Positions 11,356-23,659 of a stretch of 64,000 nt of DNA are shown piece after piece. This DNA is from Perilla frutescens. Lineage: Eukaryota > Streptophyta > Magnoliopsida > Lamiales > Lamiaceae. The stretch is taken from contig BRKX01000017.1 in the NCBI GenBank assembly GCA_026008535.1, positions 9,812,501 to 9,876,500 of the forward strand, given 5' to 3'. Each line of letters starts with the position of its first letter. The stretch's first letter is position 1. Below the pieces are notes generated by a model. It ran no database searches, was not told the DNA's origin, and worked only from the letters and a program-made list of their open reading frames with translations. Both the position numbers and the translations under genes were made by a program.

Positions 11356-12330
11356 TTAAAATTGATGCATGAACTGACTTACAACACCAACTGCATACGC
11401 AATATCAGGCCTAGTATGAGATAAGTAAATTAACCTCCCTACTAGACACCGATATTTGTCTCTATCTAGCAGTTCAGCTCCATCTATAATCTGTAGCCCA
11501 TGATTCATAATGATTGGAGTATTTGCCAGTTTACAATCAAGTAAACCCGTCTTAGCCAAAAGATCCAGAATGTATTTTCTCTATCATAGAAATATGCCCT
11601 TTCTCGACCTTAAAACCTCAATTCCTAGAAAATACTTCAGGGCTCCTAGGTCTTTCATTTCAAATTCTTGGAACAGATTATTCTTTAGACTGTCAATTTC
11701 TTCATTGTCATCCCTAGTAATAATCATATCATCCACATAGATGATCAGACAGGTTACTCAGTTGTCTCTTTTTTTAGAAATAGAGTATGATCTGAATTAC
11801 TCTGTTTGTACCCGTATCTCACCATAGCCTCTGTGAATCTTCCAAACCAGGCCCTTGGTGACTGTTTCAAGCTATACAAAGTCTTCTTGAGTCTACATCC
11901 TTCACCTCTTCCAAACTCACTTGAAAAACCAGAAGGTGCTTCCATATAAACTTCTTTTTTTAACTCTCCATGTAGGAAGACATTAGCCATGTCAAATTGA
12001 AGAAGTGGTTAATCCCAATTTGCTACAATTGACAATAGTACTCTCACATTATTCATCTTGTCAACTAGAGAAAAAGTCTCTAAGTAATCAACTCCATATA
12101 TTTGTGTGTATCCTTTGACCACCAGGCGTGCCTTGTACCTTTCGATCATACCATCAAGCCCCCATTTGATGGTAAATACCCATCTACATCCAATAGATTT
12201 CTTATTTTCTGGTAGTCTACACTTATCCTACGTGTTATTTCTGACTAATACATCCATCTCTTTCTTCATTACCTCTTTCCACTGGATATGCTCCATGGCT
12301 TCCTCGATAGACCGATGAATCTCTTCTTCT
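11356..12330 (-). pseudogene. Copia reverse transcriptase, broken
   Basis: Reading right to left: ANVFLHGELKKEVYMEAPSG and LKKTLYSLKQSPRAWFGRF (11754-11990), the YVDD catalytic box at about 11730-11741, then the SHTRPDIAYAVGVVSQFMHQF connection region (11356-11559). The domain upstream of 11990 is readable in pieces to about 12330. Stops and frame changes separate the pieces. The remaining blocks are in normal order, so decay is by point mutation. Confidence 0.88.
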
Positions 12331-12668
12331 CCTAGAAGTGCTATCTCAAAAGCTTATGCTGTCTTAATGAGATTGCCTTTAGCACAATTCCCGATAGAAT
12401 ACCTCGTCCTTCACCCAGTATGTTCTGAAGAATATCTCTTGGGTGGGATCCTCCCCGTACTTTTAGGTAGCAACACATATCGACCTGTCTCTGTATTCTC
12501 TGTATCCTCAATTATACGGAGATGTTCATTCTCATCACCGGTTTCTTAAATATCACTATCTATCCTGTCATAATTATTAGCTTCGAAAACATGACTAGTC
12601 TCAACAGTATCAGAAATTCGTACCTCATATATCAGGAGTGGGGAGGATGTTTCGGTATTGACACCAAG

Positions 12669-13510
12669 TTATGTGGATTGTATAGTATCAGAAATTAGCT
12701 CAGCGGTGTTGTTAACTTCATCTGTTGGACCTGTTTCTGGCACAGAACTTGACATTGGCATGGACAACCAGCTTAGGGAGTCACTAGTTTCCCTAGTTTC
12801 TCTATTCTCCCCCTGACTACTAAGGTGGTGGTGATAAAAGTACTCATTTTCTAGGAAATCACAGTTCAGAGTGGTGAACATGTGGCAAGTTTTGGGATCA
12901 TAGCACTGATACCCTTTTTGGTGTATACCGTATCCGACAAAGATACATTTAACTGCACATGGAGAAAGCTTATGACGATTATGCTTAGGTATGCGGACAT
13001 AGACGGAACAACCAAAGATTCTTGGTTGAAGGGTAAGACCAATATGAATTTGAGCTTGGGTAGATAAAAACTGCAAGGGAGTTTGTAGTTTCAGAGCTTT
13101 GCTGGGAAGATGATTTAAAAGGTAAAGAGAGGTAGCCAGGACTTCGGGCCAAAACAGTGTTGGAGCGTGAGATTCAATCAGCATTGCCTGGGCTATTTCT
13201 AAGAGAATTTTATTTTTTCATTCAGCAACACCATTTTATTCAGGAGTGTTTGGACAAGTGGTCTGATGAATCACCTCTATTATAGCACAAAACTGTTTCA
13301 TACGAGTATTGACATATTCCCCCCCATTATCAGACCTTAAGACCTGGATATGTTTATAGAACTGAATTTTGACTAAGGCATGAAAGTGGGAAAATTTCTC
13401 AAAGACCTCGGATTTATTTTTCAGAAAATATATCCACGTCATTCGAGAATAGTCATCCACAAAGAGCAAGAAATATTGAAATCCAAAACCCCTAATAACA
13501 GGTGCAGGAC
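12669..13510 (-). pseudogene. Copia integrase core, broken
   Basis: The segment at 13236-13469 reads MLFVDDYSRMTWIYFLKNKSE and LRSDNGGEYVN, giving two catalytic aspartates. The segment at 12669-13184 continues with SHAPTLFWPEVLATSLYLLN, KCIFVGYGIHQKGYQCYDP and the variable linker to RT. A stop near 13220 falls close to the third catalytic acid. This is the normal copia rve domain order. Confidence 0.88.
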
Positions 13511-13511
13511 C

Positions 13512-13802
13512 TCAAACATCAAAATGGACTAACGAAAAAATAGTGTCAACTCGAGTATTGTTAAACTTATATGAATGTCTATGGCTTTTATCTAGAAAAC
13601 AGGTATCACAATACATATCCTGAGAAGTCACTAACTTAGGAAAAAAAAAATTTAAATAACCCGTGGAGGGGTGCCCTAATCGACGATGCCAAAGCCAAGT
13701 TGTCCGATCTCCAGGTCCGTGAGTCAGCATCGCAACACCTTTTTGAGCTATTTCATCCACATAATACATTCCATTTCGCTCAGTGCCATGCCCAATAATC
13801 AC
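13512..13802 (-). pseudogene. GAG-pre-integrase zinc-binding domain
   Basis: The reading is MIIGHGTERNGMYYVDE ... WLWHRRLGHPSTGYL ... MYCDTCFLDKSHRHSY. The His-His (HRRLGH) and Cys-Cys (CDTC) pairs form the zinc-binding N-terminal part of integrase. It sits between protease and integrase core in the copia order. Confidence 0.88.
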
Positions 13803-13817
13803 CCCCGTCCTGATATC

Positions 13818-14100
13818 CTATAGCAGATAAAAATTTGGTTGCATTAGGAGGGTACAATTTAGCTCATTCGTGATATGACTGATAGAAAGGAGCTTATGAG
13901 ACAAAGATGGGACAAATAAACAGTTTGATAATCTCAAAGTAGGGGACGGATTAACAGTTCTGGCTCCTTTAATTGGAGCTAATTCTCCATTAGCTGTTTG
14001 AACATGAGTCCTTCGAGAGGGTGTAGACTGAACAATATCAAATTTGTCAAAGGTCATGGTATCAGTGGCACCACAGTTAAAAATCCACTGGCCATTCTTT
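13818..14100 (-). pseudogene. Copia aspartic protease, active site changed
   Basis: The reading is WIFNCGATDTMTFDKF followed by RTHVQTANGELAPIKGA and LSNCLFVPSLSHKLLSISH. The usual WIxDSGA(T/S)DHMT active site is Asn-Cys-Gly, so the catalytic aspartate is lost. The LSHKLLSISH block marks the domain end. Confidence 0.85.
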
Positions 14101-14336
14101 TATGTGCCAAAAGTAGGAACATTACAAGCAGTAGAAATATCTCCGAGGACCTAAAAATGATTAGTATATTGTGCAGGGGCAAATTTGCAATTTCCAAATG
14201 GTTTTGTATTTGAGGGACCCAAACATAATTTCTTGAGGGCGGAGTTACTGGAGTGGAAATTGCCCTTTCTTTTACCTGTTTTGAGTGAACAAACCCTAGC
14301 CTGCGCCGCTTCTGAGTTTGCCTCTGCTACTCCACC

Positions 14337-14819
14337 TTAACTGGTTCCTCCGCCACCCTCAATCACTCCGGTGTTGCCCACTACGGCACCGGTAGCCCGG
14401 TCGGTGTTTGTCATGGCAGCGACACCACTTCCTTTATTCTTGGTCGGTGGCTTTGTCTTCTTTGTTTCATCCCACCATTCAGGATATTTGACCAATTGAA
14501 AGCACGATTCCTTCGTGTGTTTCTTCATTCCATAGTGCGAGCACACCAATTTATTCTTTTCGTCCTCTATTCATCGAGGCCAATTTCCTTTGTGCGATGA
14601 TTGGTTCGAGCGATGTTTGTCCTTAGCCGCAAGCCCAAGCCCTATGCCTGATGATGTTCCACCATCATCGATGACTACCGACCGGAGAATACGGTCCCTG
14701 GTAGTCTCACACATCACCATCGCGTAGGCAAAGTCAACTGAGGACAAGGGTTCATTTTCAGAATATCCTTCTTCACAGGTTCGTATATATCATTCAAGGC
14801 AGTAAGGAACTGATATAAC
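14337..14819 (-). pseudogene. Copia gag, C-terminal half with zinc knuckle
   Basis: It contains CSHYGMKKHTKESC (a CCHC knuckle with Tyr-Gly spacing) followed by KYPEWWDETKK, typical of this copia type. The frame is separated from the N-terminal half by the hAT insertion at 14820-16850; the two halves join when that element is removed. A stop lies just upstream of the knuckle. Confidence 0.8.
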
Positions 14820-15768
14820 TAGGGTTGTAAATGAACTAAACTATTCGTGAGCTACTCGGGTATTGGCTTGAAAAAAGTTCGATCGAAACTCGATCGTTTA
14901 TTAAACGAGCCGAATTCGAGCTTTTTTTTAGCTCGATAATTTTCTCGAGCCGAACTCGAGATACTCGTGAGCTTCTCACGAGTAGCTCAAGTTCGACTAT
15001 AAATGAGCTTTTATCGAGTAGTTCGTGATCTTTTAATCGAGCTCAATCGAGCTTTGACAAATAAGCTAAAAAATTAAATTTTCACCCCCAACAAGATTCA
15101 GACATTAGCCAAATGTATTTCAATTTGTTATTATAGTCACTCGACCAAATTATTAACAATTATGTTAATTGAATCAAATAATATTTTTATAACAATTCTC
15201 CAAAACTTAAATATATGCAAATATTTATACATTATATTCTGATATTATATTTATATAAATATATATAATATCATATTATCAATTTATCAGATAAATATAT
15301 TCAACTAATAATAATAGACTATATGAAGTATACGAAAATTAAGAATTAATATTATCAAAAAAGGGAATCAATTAATGATATTTACAAACATTAAGTTAAG
15401 CTTATTTTATTAAACAAAAAATAGGAATATGTAAATAGATTTATATGATAAAAAATAATGTAATCAAAAATTGATTATCCAACTTTAAGATATACATTTA
15501 GAATTTATTTAGTTATAATATCAATATTAAATAGTATATTTCAATTTTGAAGTAGTCTAACAAAAATATGAAATTATGAGGTAAATAAAATTATAGTTTA
15601 TAGTTATAATTAAGAATTGAGATTTGATAATGAAACAAACACAAATGAATTTGATTAAACCTATGATATCAAACAAATATCATTACATTGAATTAAATCA
15701 CAATTATTCATCAAAATCAATATCAAACCATTAATAGTGTCTGATAATTACTTAGTTCGTTTGATTCG

Positions 15769-15804
<36 letters not shown>

Positions 15805-16850
15805 CATTTTACTCAATTATTATATAATATACAAATATTATGTATACTTTAGTGTGACTCATTGAAATATTTAGTTTATATACCAATAAAATAAAAGGAA
15901 ATTGAGATATAACAATATAAATAAATTATGATTTATAAATCATATTATAAAAAACTTTGAAATTTGTATTCGAATTAAGATTATTGTAAATATTTAATTA
16001 TTAATTGGAACATGTGTGAATGTGTAGTAAAAAATAATAAACTAACAATAATAATGAACTATATTATCAATCAACTAATATGATTACAATTTATATGAAA
16101 ATGAAAATGAATAATCGATAAAATAGTAAGAAACAAGATATGTTTGAATTGTGATGTATAAATTGCATAATAAAAAATACTTTGAAATTTGAATTTGAAT
16201 TAAGATGATTGTAAAATATTTATATGTTGAAGTTTGAAAGAAAAATAATAAGCTATCATGGATAGTGAGATAAATTACTAATCAACTAATGAACACAATT
16301 TTTAAATAAAAAAGTGAAAATGAATGATCGATAAAATCAAAAGGAAATGAGATATGAGTAAATTGTGATTTATAAATTATATTAAAAAAATATTTTGAAA
16401 TTTTAATTCAAATTAAGGTAAATATATATTAAAATTTGAATATCTTATATTAATAATGAAAAATAATAAAATGTGTAATAAGCATGACTACAATTACATA
16501 ATTAAGTAATTAATATAAAGAAAATAAAATAAAAATAATTAAAGAAAATCTAGAAAAGAAAAGAAAAGAAAAGAACTCGATCATAAATTTTATTATTATT
16601 GAGCTTTTATCAAGCTTTAATCGTGCTTTTTGTCGAGTTTTTTTAATCGAACTTGAATATATCCTTATCGAGTCGAACTTGAGTCGAGCTCGAATCAAAC
16701 TCAATCATGAATTTTCCTAGTCGAGCCGAACTCGAACTCAAACTCGAAGCTCGAGTCAAACTCGAGCTCGAACTCGAGCCGAGTATATCTTAAACGAGCC
16801 GAACTCAAGCTTAAAGGTATTCGGCTCGACTCAGCTCGTTTAAAGCTCTA
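14820..16850. mobile_element. Non-autonomous hAT-type DNA transposon, 2031 bp
   Basis: The 8-bp flanks GATATAAC (14812-14819) and GGTATAAC (16851-16858) match at seven of eight positions, the size typical of hAT. The ends are inverted: TAGGGTTGTAAATGAAC on the left, and TAGAGCTTTAAACGAGC as the reverse complement of the right. About 240 bases at each end are packed with CGAGC/GCTCG and CTCGAACTCGAG motifs in both orientations. The middle (about 15060-16600) is very AT-rich with a (TA)n run at 15771-15800. No transposase is encoded. It sits in the gag of the copia element. Confidence 0.85.
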
Positions 16851-16858
16851 GGTATAAC

Positions 16859-17351
16859 CTTTAATTCTGTATGATTCGGTTAAAGGTGTCAATATCCTCA
16901 GAACATTCCATAGGATTCGGCTCTTTGCGGTCAATCGACATCCATAGCTCTTGGAACTTTCCCATGTTTCTTCTAACGTGTGCTCTTCTTACTTCAGTGT
17001 GTTTGCCTTTCTGTGTAGATCGAATACTTGGAGGGAGTCTGTCCCGCTCCTGTAGGTAAGGGCTAAGCCGTCCCAGACGGCCTTAACCGTGAGGTGTTTT
17101 GACACACTGTTGATGAGGCTTGTTTCAACATTTTGAACCAGCCATGTAAATATACACTGATCCTTCTGTTCCCACCTTTTGTATGCTGGATCTGTGGTTG
17201 TTGGAGGTGATGGATCGCCGGTGATGTACAAGGCTTTCCCTCTGCCTCCGATCGCTTTCTTCATTAGTATAGCCCAAAATGGATAATTATCTCCGTTCAA
17301 TTTGAATCCTATGGATAAGGATTCTGTATTTGTGTTTTGTGCTGTTTGCAA
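16859..17351 (-). pseudogene. Copia gag, N-terminal half
   Basis: The ATG at 17351 gives MQTAQNTNTESLSIGFKLNG, then DNYPFWAILMKKAIGGRGK, then ITGDPSPPTTTDPAYKRWEQ and NSVSKHLTVKAVWDGL, the copia gag N-terminal domain. It is open for 120 codons, then has stops before the hAT insertion. The start is supported by lying about 200 bases inside the 5' LTR and primer site. Confidence 0.88.
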
Positions 17352-17550
17352 GCCAAGACTATTTCACAGTAGATTGGCTAGATGGATAGTTAACTCGTCT
17401 GGAATATTTTTGGTGTTTTTATTTGCTGTGGTCTCACTGGTTTCTGACATGGTTTCATTTGTTCTTGTTGCAGATTCAATCGGCTTAGCCGAAGGTTCAG
17501 GAAAGGTATTCACAAACGATGATGAACTTGTTTCTGAGTCTCTCGGTTAT

Positions 17551-17568
17551 TGACCTGCTTCGATACCA
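17551..17568 (-). other. Primer binding site of the nested copia element
   Basis: On the - strand it reads TGGTATCGAAGCAGGTCA next to the LTR, close to the initiator tRNA-Met complement TGGTATCAGAGC. Confidence 0.85.
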
Positions 17569-17756
17569 TGTTGAATGGTATAGAGGCCATTAAAGAAAGA
17601 GATAGAAACTGATTTTCAATTGTTAGAACTGTATATTCAAAACTATGATTGCATTCCTCTCTTATTGAGAGATTTTGAATACTTACAAGGAAATAAATAA
17701 ATCTATTCTAGGATGGATCAATTAGACCCTTATTTCTTGTTTATTTCCTTCTAACA
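17569..17756 (-). repeat. 5' LTR of the nested copia element
   Basis: It is 188 bp, pairs with 10591-10778, and is followed on the + strand by target duplication TGGAC. Confidence 0.95.
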
Positions 17757-18710
17757 TGGACACATCAACTTCAGGAATCTCCAGAAGATCATTAACAAGG
17801 AGATTGTCAGAGGACTTTCCCAGATCAAGGTTGATAGAGATAAAATAAGTGGTCCATGTCAAATTGGGAAGTAGTCAAGATCTCAGCATAAAGAAGTTCA
17901 AGACAAAACTTCTAAAAGAATTTTAGATCTTATTCATATGGGTCTAATGAGGCCAATAGCTGTGGAGAGCTACAGAGGAAAGGATATGTTCTTGTCTGCA
18001 TAGATGATTTCTCAAGATTTACATGGGTAGACTTTCTCAGAGATAAGAGTGAGGCATTCATGGTATTCAAGAAGGTAGCCTGCAAGATCACTATTGAGAA
18101 GGATCAACATATCATCAGAATCAGAAGTGATCATAGCAAGGAGTTTGAAAATCAGAACTTTGACAATTTCTATCATGAGAATGGAATCAGCCATGAGTAC
18201 TCAGCTCCCAAGACTCCTCAGCAAACTGGAGTAGTTGAAAGGAAGAACAAAACTCTCCAGGAGATTGCTAGAACCATGATTGCTGCCAAAGGAGTGGCTG
18301 CTATGTTCTGGGCAGAAGCCATCAATACTACATGTCACATCAACACTAGAGTTCATCTCAGACCATGTACTTTCACTACACCATATGAGATTTGGTATGA
18401 AAAGAAACCTAAAGTGAAGTACTTCCATGGTTTGGTACTATCTGCTACATACTCAATGATAGAGAGTATCTCAGCAAGATGAACAACAAAGGAGTAGAAG
18501 GGATGTTTGTTGGATACTTCAAAAATAGTAAATCATACATGATTTACAACAAGAAGACAAAGACTGTAGTAGAATTAGTCAATGTTAGATTTGATGATCA
18601 GAATGATGTTGTCAATCCTATAGAAGAAGATGTACACTCAGATGTATTTGGACATTCTAATGTACATGATGATACAGATAGAGAATTTGAAGATCGGGGA
18701 GTTAAGTAAA
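17757..18710 (+). pseudogene. Sirevirus integrase, broken
   Basis: It resumes the interrupted domain: HINFRNLQKIINKEIVRGL, then GPCQIGK, then DLIHMGLM and the VESYRGKD block. A frameshift near 17960-18000 is followed by a long open stretch (18060-18482) with IRSDHSKEFEN, NGISHEYSAPKTPQQTGVVE and RKNKTLQEIARTMIAA. The second catalytic Asp (SDH) and the Glu (VVERKN) are visible. After another frame change at 18479 come GVEGMFVGYFKNSKSYMIYN and VNVRFDDQND, the integrase-RT linker. Confidence 0.88.
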
Positions 18711-18869
18711 GGAAGCCCTCATGACAGATTATTAAGGATCATCCTTCTACAAAAGTCATAGGAGATATCCATGTAGGAAGAATGACCAGAAGCAGACTGA
18801 GAAAGAGACTTCATGAAGAAATATTCAATGTCTATTTCACATCCAAGATAGAGCAAAAAATGTTTAAGA

Positions 18870-19620
18870 AACTCTTAAAGATGTATATTGGATTGAAGCT
18901 ATGCAAGAAGAGCTTCTACAATTCAAGAAGAATGATGTTTGGGATCTAGTGCAGAAACCTGAATGAGTGAATATAGTTGGGACTAAGTGGATATTTAAGA
19001 ACAAGACTGATGAATCTGGGAATATCATAAGGAATAAAGCCAGACTGGTTGCACAAGGGTATTCACAGATTGAAGGAATAGATTTTGATGAGACTTTTGT
19101 TCCAGTTTTAAGGATAAATCAGTCAGACTGCTCCTAGCAATGGCTTGCATAATGAAGTTCAACCTATATCAGATGGATGTCAAGAGTGCATTCTTGAATG
19201 GATTTATGAAGAAGGATGTGTTTGTTGCTCAGCCTAAAGGATTTGAAGATCCACATAATCCAGATTATTTTTTCAAAATAAAAAAGGCTTTATATGGTTT
19301 GTAGCAGGCTCCTCGAGCATGGTATGAAAGACTGGCTACATATCTGGTTAGCAAATGATACAACAACGGAGGAGATGATAGAACACTATTCATCAGAAAG
19401 GACAAATCACAAGTGATTGTGGTTCATGTATATATAGATGATATAATGTTTGACTCAGTATCTGAAAAGATGATCAATGACTTTATCAGGAACATGGAAA
19501 CTGAGTTTGAGATGAGCCTGATTGGAGATTTAGTATTTTCTTGGACTTCAGGTAAAGCAATTAGAAGAAGGAATTTTTATTTCATAGTCTAAGTATGCAA
19601 GAAACTTAGTCAAGAAGTTT
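18870..19620 (+). pseudogene. Sirevirus reverse transcriptase, broken
   Basis: Blocks in order: KKNDVWDLVQKPE, VGTKWIFKNKTDESGN, NKARLVAQGYSQIEGIDFDE, a frameshift near 19110, then MDVKSAFLNGFMKKDVFVAQ, ALYGL, QAPRAWYERL and the catalytic YIDD at 19431-19442. Several stops interrupt (for example after ALYGL). The domain order is complete, so there is no large deletion. Confidence 0.9.
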
Positions 19621-19698
19621 GAGCTAGAGAATTCTAAGCACAAAAGAATTCCTATCAGTACTACTGTCAAGATTGGTAATGATGAAACTGGAGAAGAA

Positions 19699-20405
19699 GT
19701 GGATCAGACACTTTACAGAAGCATGATTGAAAGTCTTCTCTACCTTACATCAAGCAGACCTGATATATCTTACAGTGTGGGTGTATATGCCAGATATCAG
19801 TCATGCCCCAAAGAAAGTCACTTGAAGACTGTCAAGAACATCATCAAGTACATTAGTGGAATTGCAGACTATGGACTATGATACACTTCAAATACAAATT
19901 CTAGTCTTACCGCCTACTGTGATGCTGATTGAGCAGGATCTCCAGATGATAGAAAAAGCACATCAGGTGCTTGTTTCTTTTTAGGAAACAATGTTGTTTC
20001 CTGGTTCAGCAAGAAGCAGAATAGCATCTCATTATCAACCACATAAGCTGAATATATTACAGCTAGAAGGACTATGAAGTTGCTTATGATACACCTATTC
20101 TGTATTGTGACAATTTGAGTGCTATCAATATCTCTAAGAATCTAGTTCAACATTCAAGGATAAAGCACATCGATATCAGACATCACTTCATCAGAGAGTT
20201 AGTTAAGGAAGAAGTTCTAAAGATTGAGCATGTGAAAATAGAAGACCAACTAGCTGATCTATTCACCAAGGGATTGGATGCTGCTCGATTTGAGAGACTT
20301 AGAGCATCCCTTGGGGTTTGCTTGGTTCAGCAAACCAAGAAAAGGGGTATGAGTGTGTTTATTTCACACTCAGAGGAAAGAACCATTCCTGCTCAAAGGG
20401 ACTAA
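19699..20405 (+). pseudogene. Sirevirus RNase H, broken
   Basis: It reads LYRSMIESLLYLTSSRPDIS and YARYQSCPKESHLKTVKNII (19699-19881), then an interrupted CDADxAGSPDDRKSTSGACF (about 19918-19970), and after a further stop INISKNLVQHSRIKHIDIRH and HVKIEDQLADLFTKGLDAAR (20115-20405). DAD and QLADLFTK are RNase H signatures. Pol ends at 20405, about 330 bases before the envelope-like ATG. Confidence 0.88.
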
Positions 20406-20738
20406 ACATTCCTATAAATGTTCATTATCATGTACATGCACAATTTTCAAATTCTTGTGTACATTCTTGTCAACGGCTAGTTGTGACTCAGAAACGTCAT
20501 CACTGGTTTTCTGGGATTTTCGTCTAATTTCTTTATCTAATGGATACCTGGAATACGTTTAGAATGGAGTTTTCTCTTATGTATACATTTAGCCATTTTG
20601 AGATATCATTATACGCTTCACAATTCTAAATTTCGAAGCTGCTCTCTCAGAAATTTTGATATCTCTCTTTTGTTCTTCTCTTCTTTTTGCCATTGTCATC
20701 CCCTTGATTATTTAAAGAAATATTTCCTATTCCATTCA

Positions 20739-23183
20739 ATGGCACCTAAAAGAAAACTTGTTCGTCCAAAGATGGTTATTAAACCAAGAATGAGGTATGG
20801 GAAAGTGACTTATTCCAAACCTCAGGATCAATTCTATAAAGAAGATGGATTTGACGGACAAGTTCTTGGAGAATTTTCATATAAGAAACCTGCTCAGAGG
20901 GCACTACGGGATGAATCCTCTAGTAAGGACACTGAAGAGCACATTGAGACATTCCATGGAGAAGAAAAATAATAAGAAAACTTGGAGGAAGAAGAACCAG
21001 AAGTTGCATCTTCTGCAAAGAAATCAAAGACTCAGAATCTTACCCTCCAAGATCTTTTGAAAGAAATAGCCAGATCATACAATGTCAATAAAAAAGCTGT
21101 TGCAAAGAAGGCTAGAACAAAGGGTGCGGTAGTCAAGAAACTAAAGAAGACTTCAACCCCTATCACAGAGAAGATCATCGCAACACCTGCTGAACAAGCC
21201 ATTCAGAAAAATAAGGGATCTGCTGCTGATGAAGCTGTTGTGCCTAAAGATATTCTTATACATGAAGAGAAACATGTTTCTGAAGAAAGTGCTGTAAAAA
21301 AGACACCATCTGTCAAAGTTATTCCAGAGAAGGTGATTTCAGAACAACCATCTATTACTGAAAGATAAGTTATTTCAGAGAATGATGATATTCCTCTGAG
21401 TATCAAGATGAAGACTATTGTTGTTGTTGCTGCAAAGGAAAAGAAGAAGGTCATCAAATAGTCTTTAGTTGCTGACCCTGAAGAAAAAATGAGATGTTCA
21501 TAGTTCATCTTCTAAATCTGCTAAAAAACTCATGCTCAACAGCAAGAGAAGCTATTGGCATCAGCTCAGTATAATCTATTTACTAGATCATCTGTGAAGA
21601 AGAAGACACCAAGGAAGAAGTCTTCTACTGCTATTATTCAGATTGTTTAGAGAACCCTTGTGACAAGAAGTAGATCCTCAGCCACTCCACCATCCACAAC
21701 ACCAACAACAAGGAAGTAGAAAGCTATTACAATAGCTGGTCCATCTAAGAAGACAAAGAAAGTTGTTCATCCCAAGCATGTACCTGAAGATGTTCATTCT
21801 AAATTAAGTGAACATGATGTTGATATTCACACACAGACCATCAATTTTCCAGGTATCTCTAAACATGCTTTATTTCGATCAACAAAACATGCTGAGTTAT
21901 GGGATAAGGTGAAGAAAAGGTCGTTGATCTCTGAGAAGAAGGTGGATAAGGATACACTCCTAGCTACTGGGTTATATTATTTGTTGGAGGAAGGAGGTTT
22001 GCTAGGAACTGTGCAGAGGGTGCATAAGTTTGTTCCTTTGGTTGTATCTGAATTTTATTATAATCTGACTAAGGAGATTGATAATCTTGAATCTGAAGAC
22101 TTTCACAAAGTCTTTGTTCGAGGAGAAATGCTGAATTTCTTACTAGAACTCATCAATGAGTTTCTGGGGTAACTGGGGGGTTGTTGCTGAAGAACTAACC
22201 CAGGGCATCTATACCAAGTGGCCCTCTAATCCTCAGACGATTCCATCATCAAAGCTGTCACAGAAGTATGGAGCTTTGATCCAACATCTCAATCAGAGAG
22301 GTGAGTTGCTGGATAGGAGAGATTATCTCCCCACAATCTTTGTCAAAAGGAGAAAGAATCTCAAACCTTTTGGCCCGCGATCAAGCAGCGCACTGCAGAA
22401 GAAGGCCCCTCCACTCCGACTGAACTGACTTCAAATAGTCGAGGAAAGCAGCTCATGTCAGATGATGACATGACCACAGAATCAACTGCGCCAGCTGAGT
22501 CTACACCAGCTGAAACCCATTACATGGATGGTGTTGAAGAAAGCTTCAACAAGTCTCTCGCTGATCTGCTCAGCAGTTTTCAACTTATCGAGAGATATGA
22601 CTCCGATCTCTTCAATCAACTGAGAAGATATCTCATATGGTCACTTCGGAGATATCATGAAGCAGTTATGTTTACACTGATTGACAGAAAGGAACATTTT
22701 TTCTAGAGTCAAGAAGGACTTTGGAGCAGGAACTTGATGAATTATCCATCCACGGCCATTCCCACTCTCTCAGAGATCATGGATTCAATGATCAACATAA
22801 TCCGAAATGGAGTACCTGCCGCAGCTCCACTGCTATTTGCAGAGCCATCCAACTCATCCTCCACACCTATGATGTTCAACCACCCACCTCCGACTGAAGA
22901 ATTCCTCCCAACGTTGGCCATGATGACAACTGAACATCACATTCAGCCCCCACTGTCAGATCTACGACAGTTCATGCCAACAGAAGAAGCCTCAAACTGG
23001 CTACCTTCACCACCAAGAGAACAGTCATTCCATTCCCTAACGGAAGGTAATTTAGCTACAACCTTTAGCTTGTTACCTCATGTTTTCATTCCATTCTTCG
23101 ATCTACATATGCATACCCTTTTGGATGATGTAAAAAAGGGGGAAGAGATTGAAGAAATTGAGAAGAAAGAAGGAGAAAAATGA
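20739..23183 (+). pseudogene. Envelope-like (post-pol) region of the Sirevirus
   Basis: A subset of Sireviruses carries an extra open reading frame after pol, called envelope-like, of unproven function. The ATG at 20739 gives MAPKRKLVRPKMVIKPRMRY; the same frame continues, with stops, through a Lys/Glu/Thr-rich stretch (20982-21368) to LISEKKVDKDTLLATGLYYL and FHKVFVRGEMLNFLLELINE (21909-22172). The last block resembles the VRGxxxxFxxxxIN core of what I recall as the putative plant transposon protein domain (PF20167). A frame change near 22160 leads into the next block (22156-22428), followed by Ser/Pro-rich segments (22455-22706, 22734-23183). No convincing signal peptide or membrane segment is visible. 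I selected the start by its fit to the frame. Confidence 0.65.
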
Positions 23184-23659
23184 TGGAAGACAGTTTTTGA
23201 GTCTCTAAGATGAGATTCAAAGGGAACCCTCACAGTTTTAAGAGAAACTACAGCCTCAAGGAGAAGTAGTGAGGACTATAGAAACTGTTCGAGAAGAGAG
23301 GCATTAGCCTTAGGGGGAAGATTGGGGAGCTGTACAGGACATTTGTCTCAGGAGGAAGTCAGTGGAGAAGTCTGGAGAAATGCTAGTGCTAGAGAAAGAA
23401 GAGAGCCTAACAATTGGTGGAATAGGTGAAGAAGAAGATGAGATACCAGCTGGAGAAGCACAACAACTGAAGAGCTAGAAACTCAAGAGAAAGAAAAGAA
23501 AAACAAACTGTTGTAGATTGAAAGATATCTAATCAGTTTACATAAGCAGTTTCTCAACTACAAGTTTTCTTGCTTGATTGTGTCTTTGCTATATAGCTCA
23601 AAAATTTTTCAACCAGTTCTTCCATCATTGCTCAATTTTGCCATGTTTTGGACATCATC
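23184..23659 (+). other. 3' untranslated part of the Sirevirus
   Basis: Purine-rich sequence between the envelope-like region and the polypurine tract. No coding region was recognised. Confidence 0.55.

Larger units (their letters stand above)
10591..17756 (-). mobile_element. RE1/RE2-like Ty1/copia element nested in the Sirevirus
   Basis: Two 188-bp LTRs (10591-10778 and 17569-17756) with TG...CA ends are flanked by the exact target duplication TGGAC (10586-10590 and 17757-17761). Removing the element rejoins WHQKLG and HINF of the host integrase. The coding order on the - strand is gag, protease, integrase, RT, RNase H, the copia order. LTRs differ at about 7 of 188 positions. All genes carry stops. 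A hAT element interrupts gag. Confidence 0.95.

Noticed and set aside
17551..17568. tRNA-like 18-mers at several LTR edges
   Set aside because: These are primer binding sites complementary to initiator tRNA-Met, not tRNA genes; no cloverleaf surrounds them.
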